In this document: in pieces, positions 7,255-15,177 of the stretch | Layout: the number at the start of each line of letters is the position of its first letter | Position numbering within the stretch: the first letter of the stretch is position 1 | Assembly (NCBI GenBank): GCA_002494015.1 | Contig: DLAR01000082.1 | Coordinates: forward strand, 924-39,810 | Reading direction: 5' to 3' | Origin: Porphyromonadaceae bacterium UBA7042 | GTDB lineage: Bacteria; Bacteroidota; Bacteroidia; Bacteroidales; Muribaculaceae | DNA length: 38,887 nt | Position numbers and translations under genes: made by a program | The notes under the pieces: generated by a model | Databases searched by the model: none | Told to the model about the DNA's origin: nothing | What the model saw: the letters and a program-made list of their open reading frames with translations, nothing else

Positions 7255-10200
7255 TCAAGAGTTTTTGGCTCGGTATTCCGACGGTGAGATGCCGGTGAAG
7301 CGCTTGAATGCTGTCGAGAAGTGGGGTTGGGACGAGAATCCCACGCTGTAGGCGATCTGAGAGATGTCAACGTCGGGTTGCTTTAGCAGCTCGCATGCTT
7401 TGCGCAGACGGATATTGCGTATGAACTCGCTGGGGGTCAGACCGAAAAGCTCTTTCATCTTGCGGTTCAGATGTGCGCGGCTGAGCCCCACGTCCTGACA
7501 GAGTTTTTCGACATTCAGACTGGAGTCATCAAGGTTGTCGTTAATGACTTGGACAATTTTGTCAACAAGGGCATTGTCGTTGCCTTTAAGCTCGGGAGTG
7601 TCGATTTTGCCGTCCTGTTGCTGTATTCCCGAGAATTTCCCGCGCAGACGCAGACGGTTGTCGATGAGGTTGTCGATTATGGACTGAAGCTCGGCGATAC
7701 TGAACGGTTTGGCGATATAAGCGTCGGCCCCTTTGTCCCATCCGGCAGTGCGGTCGGCGATTTCGTTTTTCGAGCTGAGCAGCACCACCGGTATGTGGTT
7801 TGTCCCAACATTGGTTTTCAGAGTCTTCAACAGGGTGAGGCCGTCTATTTCGGGCATCATTATGTCCGATACAACGATGTCGGTTTCCGTCTCGTTGATT
7901 ATCTGCAGGGCCTCGCGCCCGTTGGTCACGGCCGTTACGCGTCCGAATGCCGAAAGCGCGTCGGTGATATACTCGCGGATTTCCGGGTCGTCATCGGCAA
8001 CAAGGATGTGGAGCGACGTGTAGCGGCGCGGCTTTTTCGCCGGTGCCTCGGTCATGGGCGATGCCCCGCGGGGCATGACGTTGCGGATTTCCGCAACGTC
8101 ATTGTCTTCTATTTCATCCATTTCCAGATGGCTGTTGCCGATAGGGATTTTCACGGTGAAACAGCTGCCCTGACCGTCAGGCCTGTTTGTGGCGGTAATA
8201 ACACCGTGGTGCAGCTCGACGAGCTGTTTGCACAGGTCGAGACCGATTCCGAATCCGAGCGGCGTGGTGCCGCGGTTGAATTTACCCTGATAGAATCGGT
8301 CAAAAAGGCGGTCGACGTTCTTTTCGTCAAGACCGATGCCGGTGTCGGTGACCGAGATGGCGGCATACTTTCCCATTACAGAGTCCTCGCCTTCGCAGAC
8401 CGAGACATCGATACGGCCGTTTTCAGGGGTGTATTTGATTGCGTTGGTGATGAGGTTCACGAGAACTTTGTCAAAGTTGTTCCGGTCAATCCACACGTTT
8501 ACCTTTTCGACACTCTGCTCTGTCTTGGTAAAAGATAGCGTGATATGCTTTTCCTCGGCCTGCAGTTTGAAAATGTCAACCAGTTCTGACGCGAAACCGA
8601 CAAGTTCGGTCTCGGTACATGAAATCTTCATCTTCCCCTTGTCGATTTTCCTCATGTCGAGCAACTGGTTGATAAGCGCGAGAATGCGGTTGGCGTTACG
8701 CTGGATGAGGTTGAGGTTCTTGGTGGTCTCGGGGTCATGCTCTTTTTTCATGATGTGTTCCAGCGGACTGAGGATGAGAGTCAGCGGGGAGCGCACCTCA
8801 TGGGAGATATTGATGAAGAACTTGATTTTTTCTTCATTTACTTTCTCGTTGTTTTTGTGGCGGATAACGCGGATGACGAGCAGGATTAGCGCGCATAGCA
8901 GGATAAAATATACTGCCTTTGCCGCCGGTGAGAGATACCACGGGGCCGTTACATTGATGTCGATAGTTTTCAGGTCGGAATAAACCCCGTTTTCAGATGC
9001 GCGTATCTCCAGCCGGAAACTTCCCGACTGTAAGTGGGGGAGTGTTATGATGCCGCTGCCCGGAACGGTTGAAATCCAGTCGTCCACAACGCCTTTTACG
9101 CGCCACTGGTACACGATGTTGTTAGTCTCGCGGAAATCTTTTGTGGACAGGCGTAACGAGAGAGAATTGTCCCTGAACGACAGATGAAGCAAATCAGGGG
9201 CTGCTGCTGCATCGGGGATTATTTTGTCTCCTGACCCGTTAAGGGTGGTGTGGTTGACTTTGCTGGTGTTAAGGTATATTCCTGAAATGAATATGTCGCG
9301 CTCGGGAAGGGGCGGGTTGTTTAGCTTGGCCGGATCGAGGATAGTGACGCCTTTCTCGCCGCTGAAAAGCAGATGTGAGTTATCGTTTGACCGGGCAGAA
9401 GAAAAATATTCGTTGTCTGACATGTCATTTCGTCCATAAAACGGAACGATGTTGAAGTTCCGGTCAACGCGGTTTATACCGTTATGGGTTCCCAGCCAAG
9501 CATTTCCCGACTGATCGAAAATGACGTTTGACACATAGTTGTCAGCCAGTCCCTCTTTTGTCGTCAGTCGCTTGTAGGAGTAGTCGTCGGGGTTTATAAT
9601 AAACAGGCCGGTACTTGTCGCATCCCAGATGTTGCCTGTTGCATCCTCGGCCATAGAGAGGTGTACCCCTTTGACCATCGGCGAGTGCATGTCGCTGATT
9701 GAGACGCTCTTGCCTGTCGCGGGGTCATAGACTGTCAGGCCGCCGAACATTCCGATCCAGATTCGTCTCTTTGAGTCGCATAATAATGACGATGTCCATT
9801 GATACTTGCGGTTGCCGTCATTGTCGAGAAGCCAGTCATAGCTTCCTTGTTTCGGGTCATACTTTATCACGCCTGCACCATGAATGCCGAGGTAGACGTT
9901 CCCTTGCCGGTCTTCCGAAATCCCTGATGCCAGATAGTTGCTGTTGATTTCAACGAGCTGTCGGGCAATTCCGGTGGCGGGAGAGAACTCAAACAGGCCG
10001 TGATTATCGACTCCAAGATAAAGGTTGCCTGAACGGGCCGTTGTCATGGAGGATATGCCGCCTCCGAGACGCGTGACTGACTGAAGGTTGCCATACTCGT
10101 TGACCGAAATCAGTCTTCCGTCATCAAGACCGATCCAGATCCGGTCGTCTTCAGGCGAAACTGCCAGAGTGGTCTTGCCTCCCGAATAGTTGCGGATGGC

Positions 10201-11217
10201 TCGGGCGATATTGATGAAATTGACCGGTATTTCGCTGTGAGGCACCATAATGATGCCCTGATGAGAGCTGCCGATCCACAGGTTGCCCAGCGTGTCCTCG
10301 TTGATGGTTGAAATTCGCGCTCGCGAAATGTCAATTATTGAGTTGGTGATTTCGCGGTAGGGTTTTAGCTCGGCAGAGCCTTTTTCAAGTATAAAAACTC
10401 CGTTCCCGATTGTCCCTACGAGAAAATTTCCTTCACTTGTCGGGGTGGCGCAATCAAGGACCGGGTTATAGGGCTCGGGAATAGATATCGGGGTAAAAGC
10501 GCCGTCCTTCGGGTTCCATCGCCATGCCTTGGTAGTGGTGGCGATGAAAAAATTGCCGTTGCGGTCACGGGTGAGTATCTTGATATAGGTGTCGGCAAGG
10601 TGATGGATGCGCGCTTGTCCGTTGGGCGCCACGGTGATAATGTCGCCTGAGTGGCTTCCCCCCACGACTTCCCCCTTGGCCGATTCGGCAAGCGAATTAA
10701 TGTCGCTGAGATTCTCGATGTGGGGCATGAACTTTACCGCCGTAGGCGTTTCCGAAGAAAAGTCGAGAATATAGGGACCCACGCCCGACACCATAAAGAT
10801 AATGTCGCCCGATGACGTCTGTATTATGTCAAAGATGTAGCCGTAGTGCCCCATGCCCGGGAGAGTGATGCGGGTGAAGCTGTCGCTGTATGGGTCGTAA
10901 AGATTCAACCCTTCGCAGGTAGCGACCCATATCCGCCCCTCCGTGTCACAGAGGATTTTCATCACACGGTTGTCGCTCAGTGAGGTGTCAGATTTCTCGT
11001 CATGGAGGTATTTGTCAAAATTGCATCCGTCAAACCGCAGCAGGCCGTATTGTGTCCCGATCCACAGATATCCCTCTTGGTCAAGGCACAGGTTGCTGTA
11101 ATTGGACGATACGATGTCTTTGCTGTTGAACAATCGTGTATTAAGTATTGCATTCGATTTTATAGCCGATGCAATAATAATGAGAATAATTGTCAAGATT
11201 CGGTTAATACGTTTCAT
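7255..11217 (-). CDS. Hybrid two-component system sensor/response regulator (HTCS) for the xylan locus
   Basis: A 1320-residue one-protein sensor and transcription factor. It has an N-terminal signal peptide (residues 1-23). A two-bladed beta-propeller periplasmic sensor follows, made of repeats such as GYLWIGTQYGLLRFD and GRIWVATCEGLNLYD. Next come a Y_Y_Y domain (about 690-755), one membrane helix (about 764-783), HisKA with phospho-acceptor His806 in SHEVRSPL, HATPase (NLITNAIKYTPENG; GFGIGLDLC), a receiver domain with Asp1118 in SDIMMPEIDG, and an AraC-type HTH (about 1215-1318). Family members bind an oligosaccharide in the periplasm and activate the adjacent locus. Position next to xylanases, and the equivalent gene in known xylan loci, indicate xylo- or arabinoxylo-oligosaccharide as signal; that is inference. 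All catalytic boxes are present, so it should be functional. It is divergent from the first GH43 gene. Confidence 0.96.
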   Translation of the reverse strand: MKRINRILTIILIIIASAIKSNAILNTRLFNSKDIVSSNYSNLCLDQEGYLWIGTQYGLLRFDGCNFDKYLHDEKSDTSLSDNRVMKILCDTEGRIWVATCEGLNLYDPYSDSFTRITLPGMGHYGYIFDIIQTSSGDIIFMVSGVGPYILDFSSETPTAVKFMPHIENLSDINSLAESAKGEVVGGSHSGDIITVAPNGQARIHHLADTYIKILTRDRNGNFFIATTTKAWRWNPKDGAFTPISIPEPYNPVLDCATPTSEGNFLVGTIGNGVFILEKGSAELKPYREITNSIIDISRARISTINEDTLGNLWIGSSHQGIIMVPHSEIPVNFINIARAIRNYSGGKTTLAVSPEDDRIWIGLDDGRLISVNEYGNLQSVTRLGGGISSMTTARSGNLYLGVDNHGLFEFSPATGIARQLVEINSNYLASGISEDRQGNVYLGIHGAGVIKYDPKQGSYDWLLDNDGNRKYQWTSSLLCDSKRRIWIGMFGGLTVYDPATGKSVSISDMHSPMVKGVHLSMAEDATGNIWDATSTGLFIINPDDYSYKRLTTKEGLADNYVSNVIFDQSGNAWLGTHNGINRVDRNFNIVPFYGRNDMSDNEYFSSARSNDNSHLLFSGEKGVTILDPAKLNNPPLPERDIFISGIYLNTSKVNHTTLNGSGDKIIPDAAAAPDLLHLSFRDNSLSLRLSTKDFRETNNIVYQWRVKGVVDDWISTVPGSGIITLPHLQSGSFRLEIRASENGVYSDLKTIDINVTAPWYLSPAAKAVYFILLCALILLVIRVIRHKNNEKVNEEKIKFFINISHEVRSPLTLILSPLEHIMKKEHDPETTKNLNLIQRNANRILALINQLLDMRKIDKGKMKISCTETELVGFASELVDIFKLQAEEKHITLSFTKTEQSVEKVNVWIDRNNFDKVLVNLITNAIKYTPENGRIDVSVCEGEDSVMGKYAAISVTDTGIGLDEKNVDRLFDRFYQGKFNRGTTPLGFGIGLDLCKQLVELHHGVITATNRPDGQGSCFTVKIPIGNSHLEMDEIEDNDVAEIRNVMPRGASPMTEAPAKKPRRYTSLHILVADDDPEIREYITDALSAFGRVTAVTNGREALQIINETETDIVVSDIMMPEIDGLTLLKTLKTNVGTNHIPVVLLSSKNEIADRTAGWDKGADAYIAKPFSIAELQSIIDNLIDNRLRLRGKFSGIQQQDGKIDTPELKGNDNALVDKIVQVINDNLDDSSLNVEKLCQDVGLSRAHLNRKMKELFGLTPSEFIRNIRLRKACELLKQPDVDISQIAYSVGFSSQPHFSTAFKRFTGISPSEYRAKNS

Positions 11218-11236
11218 GGTAACAATTTTTCAGTTA

Positions 11237-11244
11237 CAAAATTA
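11237..11244 (-). promoter_or_regulatory. Candidate -7 box of the hybrid sensor gene
   Basis: TAATTTTG on the minus strand, 20 bases before the start at 11217, fits TAnnTTTG. No clear -33 box lies at the right distance, so the call is tentative. Confidence 0.4.
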
Positions 11245-11290
11245 TGAAAAAAATCAGTTATTCAGCATAGGGTTGACCGACAAAATGGCC

Positions 11291-11307
11291 GATGTTGCAA
11301 ATATGAA
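11291..11307 (+). promoter_or_regulatory. Candidate operator of the hybrid sensor, copy 1 (before first GH43)
   Basis: GATGTTGCAAATATGAA matches 16 of 17 bases with 13171-13187. Each copy starts about 102 bases before an identical TAATTTTG box (here 11393-11400). Shared sequence at fixed distance before two genes of one locus is what a common activator site would give. Binding by the HTCS is inferred. Confidence 0.6.
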
Positions 11308-11392
11308 TCAGAATGTCATAAATATATACACGTTGTGGTCAGGATATTATCTTGATGATTCTTGAAATAAAGTCGGGGTCGTCACATTTGTG

Positions 11393-11400
11393 TAATTTTG
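11393..11400 (+). promoter_or_regulatory. -7 box of first GH43 gene promoter
   Basis: TAATTTTG fits the Bacteroidales -7 consensus, 33 bases before the chosen start at 11434. There is no TTTG at the usual -33 spacing, which suits a promoter that depends on an activator. Confidence 0.6.
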
Positions 11401-11433
11401 CTGTCGATAAGTGAGAAACAACGACCTCTAAAC

Positions 11434-13017
11434 ATGAAAAGAACAATAGAATTTTTGACGGGGGTGGCCATGTCGTTAATCGCATCGGTTGCGGCTGCCG
11501 GAAATTTTTCCAATCCCGTGATTTGGGCCGATGTCCCCGACCCCGACGTAATCAGGGTGGGGGAGGATTTTTACATGGTCAGTACTACGATGCACCTCAT
11601 GCCGGGATGTCCCGTGATGAAGTCCCGTGATCTCGTCAACTGGGAGACTGTCGGGTATGTCTTTGACTCGCTCAACGACACTCCGCGCTATAATCTTGAC
11701 GGCGGGACGGTCTACGGCAAGGGACAGTGGGCGACCTCGCTGCGTTATCGCGACGGAAAATTCTATGTGCTGTTCTCGCCCAATGACGCTCCCTATCGTT
11801 CCTATATATATTCTACGGCTGATCCTGCCGGAAAGTGGGAACTTGTCAGCCGCACCGAGCATTTTCACGACTCGTCGCTGCTTTTTGACGACGACGGGCG
11901 CGTGTATGTGTTCTCGGGTGGTGGCGGAATACGCCTGAAAGAGCTTGAACCTGACCTTTCGGATGTCAAAAAGGATGGTCTCGAAATGATTGCCATCTCT
12001 CCCGATGCTGGGGAAACCGGCCTTCACGAGGGTAGCCGTGTCATAAAGCACAATGGCCGATATTACGCATTTGTAATCTCTTGGCCTGCCGGAAAGCCGA
12101 GGCGGCAGCTCTGCTACCGTGCCGACAAGATTACTGGCCCGTGGGAGAAACAGGTTGTCCTCCAGTCTGAATTCGGCGGCTTTCCGTATGTCGGACAGGG
12201 TTGTCTTGTCGATGATGCCGAGGGAAACTGGTGGGGGATGATATTTCAGGACCGAGGCGGAGTGGGGCGCGTGCTGACGCTCAACCCGTGCCGCTGGGTC
12301 GACGGGTGGCCCATGCTCGGCGATGATGAAGGCCGAGTGCCCGTTGTCGTCAGAAAAACCACCGTTGATAACGAAAACGCCGGAGTTGTGGCGAGTGACG
12401 AGTTTGACGGCTCGAAGTCAATCCTGTGGCAGTGGAACCACAATCCGGTCGATGAGGCATGGTCGCTGACCGAGCGTCCCGGGTGGCTGAGGCTGAAAAC
12501 CTCGCGTGTGGTCGATAACATCTTCGTTGCCCCCAATACCATTTCCCAGCGCATGGAAGGGCCTGTGTGTGAGGGAGAGGTAAAAATTGATATTTCAAAG
12601 ATGAAAAAAGGCGACGTTGCCGGATTCGGTGCTTTCAACGGCGATTCGGGACTGCTCTCTGTGATAAAGGATAAAAAAGGCACATGGCTTGCCGCGCTGG
12701 AATCGTCGGTAGCGCTCGGAGATAAGACCCACGAGGTTTCCGGTGTCAGCGAGTCAGAGAAAGAACGGGTAAAATTGTCGGGAAAATCGATATGTCTGAA
12801 AATTGTCGCCGATTTTAATCCCGGATGTGACAAGGCCACGTTCTATTACAGCGAGGACGACGGCACGACATGGAACCCTATTGGCGGCGAGTTCAAGATG
12901 CGCTTTGATTACCGCCGGTTCTTTATGGGGACCCGGTTTGCAATCTATAACTACGCGACAGCCTCCCGTGGCGGCTATATCGATGTAGATTATTTTAGGT
13001 ATAGAAGATTATTATAG
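11434..13017 (+). CDS. Glycoside hydrolase family 43 (beta-xylosidase/arabinofuranosidase type) with C-terminal beta-sandwich
   Basis: A secreted five-bladed beta-propeller hydrolase that releases xylose or arabinose from xylan fragments. From ATG 11434 it has 527 residues with a signal peptide (MKRTIEFLTGVAMSLIASVAAAG), probably cut by signal peptidase I, so periplasmic or secreted. The in-frame ATG at 11398 would overlap the promoter and spoil the signal peptide. Catalytic residues in the family order: base Asp36 in VPDPDVI, pKa-setting Asp146 in FHDSSLLFDDDG, and acid Glu in GLHEGSRVIK. The last 190 residues form a concanavalin-like domain (EFDGSKSILWQWNHNP onward) as in GH43 subfamilies active on xylan, possibly GH43_12. 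It is monocistronic: it has its own promoter and a terminator at 13107-13144. Exact linkage specificity is unknown. Confidence 0.93.
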   Translation: MKRTIEFLTGVAMSLIASVAAAGNFSNPVIWADVPDPDVIRVGEDFYMVSTTMHLMPGCPVMKSRDLVNWETVGYVFDSLNDTPRYNLDGGTVYGKGQWATSLRYRDGKFYVLFSPNDAPYRSYIYSTADPAGKWELVSRTEHFHDSSLLFDDDGRVYVFSGGGGIRLKELEPDLSDVKKDGLEMIAISPDAGETGLHEGSRVIKHNGRYYAFVISWPAGKPRRQLCYRADKITGPWEKQVVLQSEFGGFPYVGQGCLVDDAEGNWWGMIFQDRGGVGRVLTLNPCRWVDGWPMLGDDEGRVPVVVRKTTVDNENAGVVASDEFDGSKSILWQWNHNPVDEAWSLTERPGWLRLKTSRVVDNIFVAPNTISQRMEGPVCEGEVKIDISKMKKGDVAGFGAFNGDSGLLSVIKDKKGTWLAALESSVALGDKTHEVSGVSESEKERVKLSGKSICLKIVADFNPGCDKATFYYSEDDGTTWNPIGGEFKMRFDYRRFFMGTRFAIYNYATASRGGYIDVDYFRYRRLL

Positions 13018-13106
13018 GTTAAAAAAGAATATTTAGGTACTAAGGTTGTTTATCATTTTTTTTGGCAATTATTATGTGAAGACACACTTGAACAATTAGG
13101 TTATTG

Positions 13107-13145
13107 CCGGAGGCCGCACGCGGGGTGTGGCCTCCGGTGTTTTAT
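13107..13145 (+). terminator. Intrinsic terminator after first GH43 gene
   Basis: CCGGAGGCCGCAC (13107-13119) pairs with 13125-13137 with one G-T pair and a 5-base loop, then TGTTTTATT. It separates the first GH43 gene from the second promoter. The stretch 13018-13106 before it shows only A+T-rich sequence. Confidence 0.85.
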
Positions 13146-13170
13146 TGGAATATAGCCGGTTATGGTATCT

Positions 13171-13187
13171 GATGTTACAAATATGAA
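13171..13187 (+). promoter_or_regulatory. Candidate operator of the hybrid sensor, copy 2 (before second GH43)
   Basis: GATGTTACAAATATGAA differs in one base from the copy at 11291-11307. It begins 103 bases before TAATTTTG at 13274-13281, against 102 bases for copy 1. The sequence between motif and -7 box is not otherwise conserved, so this is not just a duplicated promoter. Confidence 0.6.
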
Positions 13188-13273
13188 AGGATATGAGACA
13201 TGCTGACGCGCGTGATGAGACAAAGATGAACGCATAGAACACATAGCGGAATCCCCCTCGCGTGGGAATCTTA

Positions 13274-13281
13274 TAATTTTG
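13274..13281 (+). promoter_or_regulatory. -7 box of the second GH43 / xus operon promoter
   Basis: TAATTTTG, followed by GTGTCG, resembles the box before the first GH43 (TAATTTTG then CTGTCG). It is 24 bases before the start at 13305. No -33 TTTG is visible, again suggesting activator dependence. Confidence 0.6.
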
Positions 13282-13304
13282 TGTCGTTAACCAATCATTG
13301 AAAT

Positions 13305-15026
13305 ATGCAAGCAAAATTAACATTGTTGACTGTCTCTGCCGGTTTGCTCGCGGCTATGTCGTCATGCACGTCTGCGTCGGCCCATAAGGGCATCGAGCCG
13401 CAGCCGTCAGTAGCGATATTTGACTCGTTTTCCTATGAAGGAAAAGATTCGTGCTATCAAGACTCGGCCCTTGCCGGCGAAAGCTCGTTCTTTAACCCCG
13501 TACTTCCCGGGTGGTATTCTGACCCTTCGATCTGTACCAACGGCAACGGTGACTACTTCATAGTCACGTCGACATTTACCTATTTCCCCGGCGTTCCTAT
13601 TTTCCACAGCCGTGACCTTGTCAACTGGAAACAGGTCGGTCATGTGCTCTCGCGCCCCTCGCAGCTCCAGAACATGGAAAAGCAGCATGTCAGCGGTGGC
13701 ATCTTTGCTCCCGACATTACCTACAATCCCGCCAACAAGACCTATTATATGATTACGACCAATGTCGGCGCGGGCAATTTCTTTGTCAAGACCCAAGACC
13801 CCTTCGGCGAGTGGAGCGATCCCATCATGCTCCCCGAGGTGCAGGGTATTGACCCGGCTTTCTTCTTTGACGAGGATGGCAAGGGATATATCGTCAACAA
13901 CGATGATGCTCCCGATTCCAAGCCTGAGTATCCCGGCCACCGCACAGTGCGAGTGGTGGAATTTGACACTGAGACCGACAAGTGTGTCGGCGAGCGCCGC
14001 ATCGTAGTCAACAAAGGCTGTCGTCCCGAGGAAAAACCGATCTGGTGTGAAGGCCCGCATATATATAAGGTAAACGGCATGTATTACCTCATGACAGCCG
14101 AGGGCGGAACAAGCACATGGCACAGCGAGGTAATCTATCGCGGTCCGTCGCCTTTCGGACCCTTCACCCCGTGGGAAGGCAACCCCATCCTGACCCAGCG
14201 CACTCTTGACCGCTCGCGAGAGAACCCTGTCACCTGTGCCGGTCATGCCGACCTCGTGCAGACTCCCGAAGGTGACTGGTGGGGCGTGTTCCTCGCCTGC
14301 CGTCCCCTTAAAGACGACATGGAAAACCTCGGGCGCGAAACATTCATGATGCCTGTGAAATGGACCGAGGACGGATGGCCCTATATGACCCGCGAGGGAG
14401 AACTTGTCCCGATGATCCTCTCCCGCGAGGGTGTGAAGCGCGGTGATGAGGTGACATTCGGCAACTTCGCCCGTCATGAAGAATTTGGTGACACGACTCT
14501 CGGGCATGAATGGATGACCCTGCGCGGAACTGCCAAAAACTATTATTCACTCTCCTCCAATCCCGGCTACCTGACCATCAAGTGTGCTGATGTGACATCG
14601 GCTGAAAAGGATGTGCTTCCTTTTGTCTGCCGCCGCATCCACCATCACGATTATGCCGCTGCCACCCGCGTGACATTCCTCCCCGAGCATGACGCGCAGA
14701 GTGCAGGCCTGCTCATGATGAAAGACGAAACCCATCAGTATTATCTCGCCAAGACACGCAACGCCGACAATCACAGCATCGTGCTGCGCAAGATTTCGGA
14801 AAACGGTGTCGAAGACCTTGCCTCGGCCCCGATTGCCGAAAACGACCACACCGTCGACCTCAAAGTAGAGTCGCGCGGCCTGAATCTCGACTTCTTCTAC
14901 TCTCTTGACCGTGGCGAGACTTGGGTAGAGGTTGCCCGCGACATCGATGCGGGATTTACCTCGACCGCCCGCGCCGGAGGATTTACCGGGACAACAGTCG
15001 GGATGTATGCTTCAGACCGCAAATAA
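13305..15026 (+). CDS. Glycoside hydrolase family 43 beta-xylosidase-like lipoprotein
   Basis: A 573-residue GH43 enzyme with a lipoprotein signal: the lipobox AMSSC puts the lipidated Cys at 21. The GH43 domain opens FFNPVLPGWYSDPSICTNG with base Asp73, the form seen in beta-xylosidases that act on short xylo-oligosaccharides. Asp183 (QGIDPAFFFDEDG) and acid Glu249 (WCEGPHIYKVNG) complete the catalytic triad. From about residue 385 a beta-sandwich domain (GH43_C2 type) follows, which in known beta-xylosidases closes the active site. The likely product is xylose from the non-reducing end, but arabinofuranosidase activity is possible. It has its own promoter. A hairpin at 15077-15105 lies between it and xusA, so it may be the first gene of the xus transcript or separate from it. 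Confidence 0.93.
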   Translation: MQAKLTLLTVSAGLLAAMSSCTSASAHKGIEPQPSVAIFDSFSYEGKDSCYQDSALAGESSFFNPVLPGWYSDPSICTNGNGDYFIVTSTFTYFPGVPIFHSRDLVNWKQVGHVLSRPSQLQNMEKQHVSGGIFAPDITYNPANKTYYMITTNVGAGNFFVKTQDPFGEWSDPIMLPEVQGIDPAFFFDEDGKGYIVNNDDAPDSKPEYPGHRTVRVVEFDTETDKCVGERRIVVNKGCRPEEKPIWCEGPHIYKVNGMYYLMTAEGGTSTWHSEVIYRGPSPFGPFTPWEGNPILTQRTLDRSRENPVTCAGHADLVQTPEGDWWGVFLACRPLKDDMENLGRETFMMPVKWTEDGWPYMTREGELVPMILSREGVKRGDEVTFGNFARHEEFGDTTLGHEWMTLRGTAKNYYSLSSNPGYLTIKCADVTSAEKDVLPFVCRRIHHHDYAAATRVTFLPEHDAQSAGLLMMKDETHQYYLAKTRNADNHSIVLRKISENGVEDLASAPIAENDHTVDLKVESRGLNLDFFYSLDRGETWVEVARDIDAGFTSTARAGGFTGTTVGMYASDRK

Positions 15027-15076
15027 TCTAATGAATTGATAGATAATGTGAAAAGTGAAATTCTAGCTGTGCCTGA

Positions 15077-15105
15077 GTGAAGGGTGAAGATAATACACCC
15101 TTCAC
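15077..15105 (+). terminator. Inverted repeat between GH43 and xusA, possible attenuator or processing hairpin
   Basis: GTGAAGGGTG (15077-15086) and CACCCTTCAC (15096-15105) are a perfect 10-bp stem with a 9-base loop. Only ATTTC follows, not a T-run, so termination would be weak. Because the most abundant transcript of such loci is usually that of susC/susD, a processing or partial-stop hairpin here is plausible. Further GTGAAA/TTTCAC copies next to it allow alternative pairings. Confidence 0.45.
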
Positions 15106-15158
15106 ATTTCACCCTGAGCTACCCCTTAGTAATACACATACACTAAATCATTTATAGC

Positions 15159-15166
15159 TAACTTTA
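15159..15166 (+). promoter_or_regulatory. Possible -7 box before xusA
   Basis: TAACTTTA differs at one base from TAnnTTTG and sits 12 bases before the xusA start at 15178. No operator motif like that at 11291 or 13171 is present here. The promoter is weakly supported; read-through from 13274 is the alternative. Confidence 0.3.
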
Positions 15167-15177
15167 AATTAATCACA

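Noticed and set aside
7471..8538. Long 355-codon plus-strand frame inside the hybrid sensor
   Set aside because: It is opposite the conserved kinase and receiver domains. Long antisense frames arise here from G+C-rich third positions; no ribosome site or known domain.
11398..11433. Upstream start for the first GH43
   Set aside because: It overlaps the -7 box and would put 12 polar residues before a clear signal peptide beginning at 11434.
13407..14507. 366-codon minus-strand frame opposite the second GH43
   Set aside because: The plus strand holds an intact GH43 with all catalytic residues; the antisense product has no domain.
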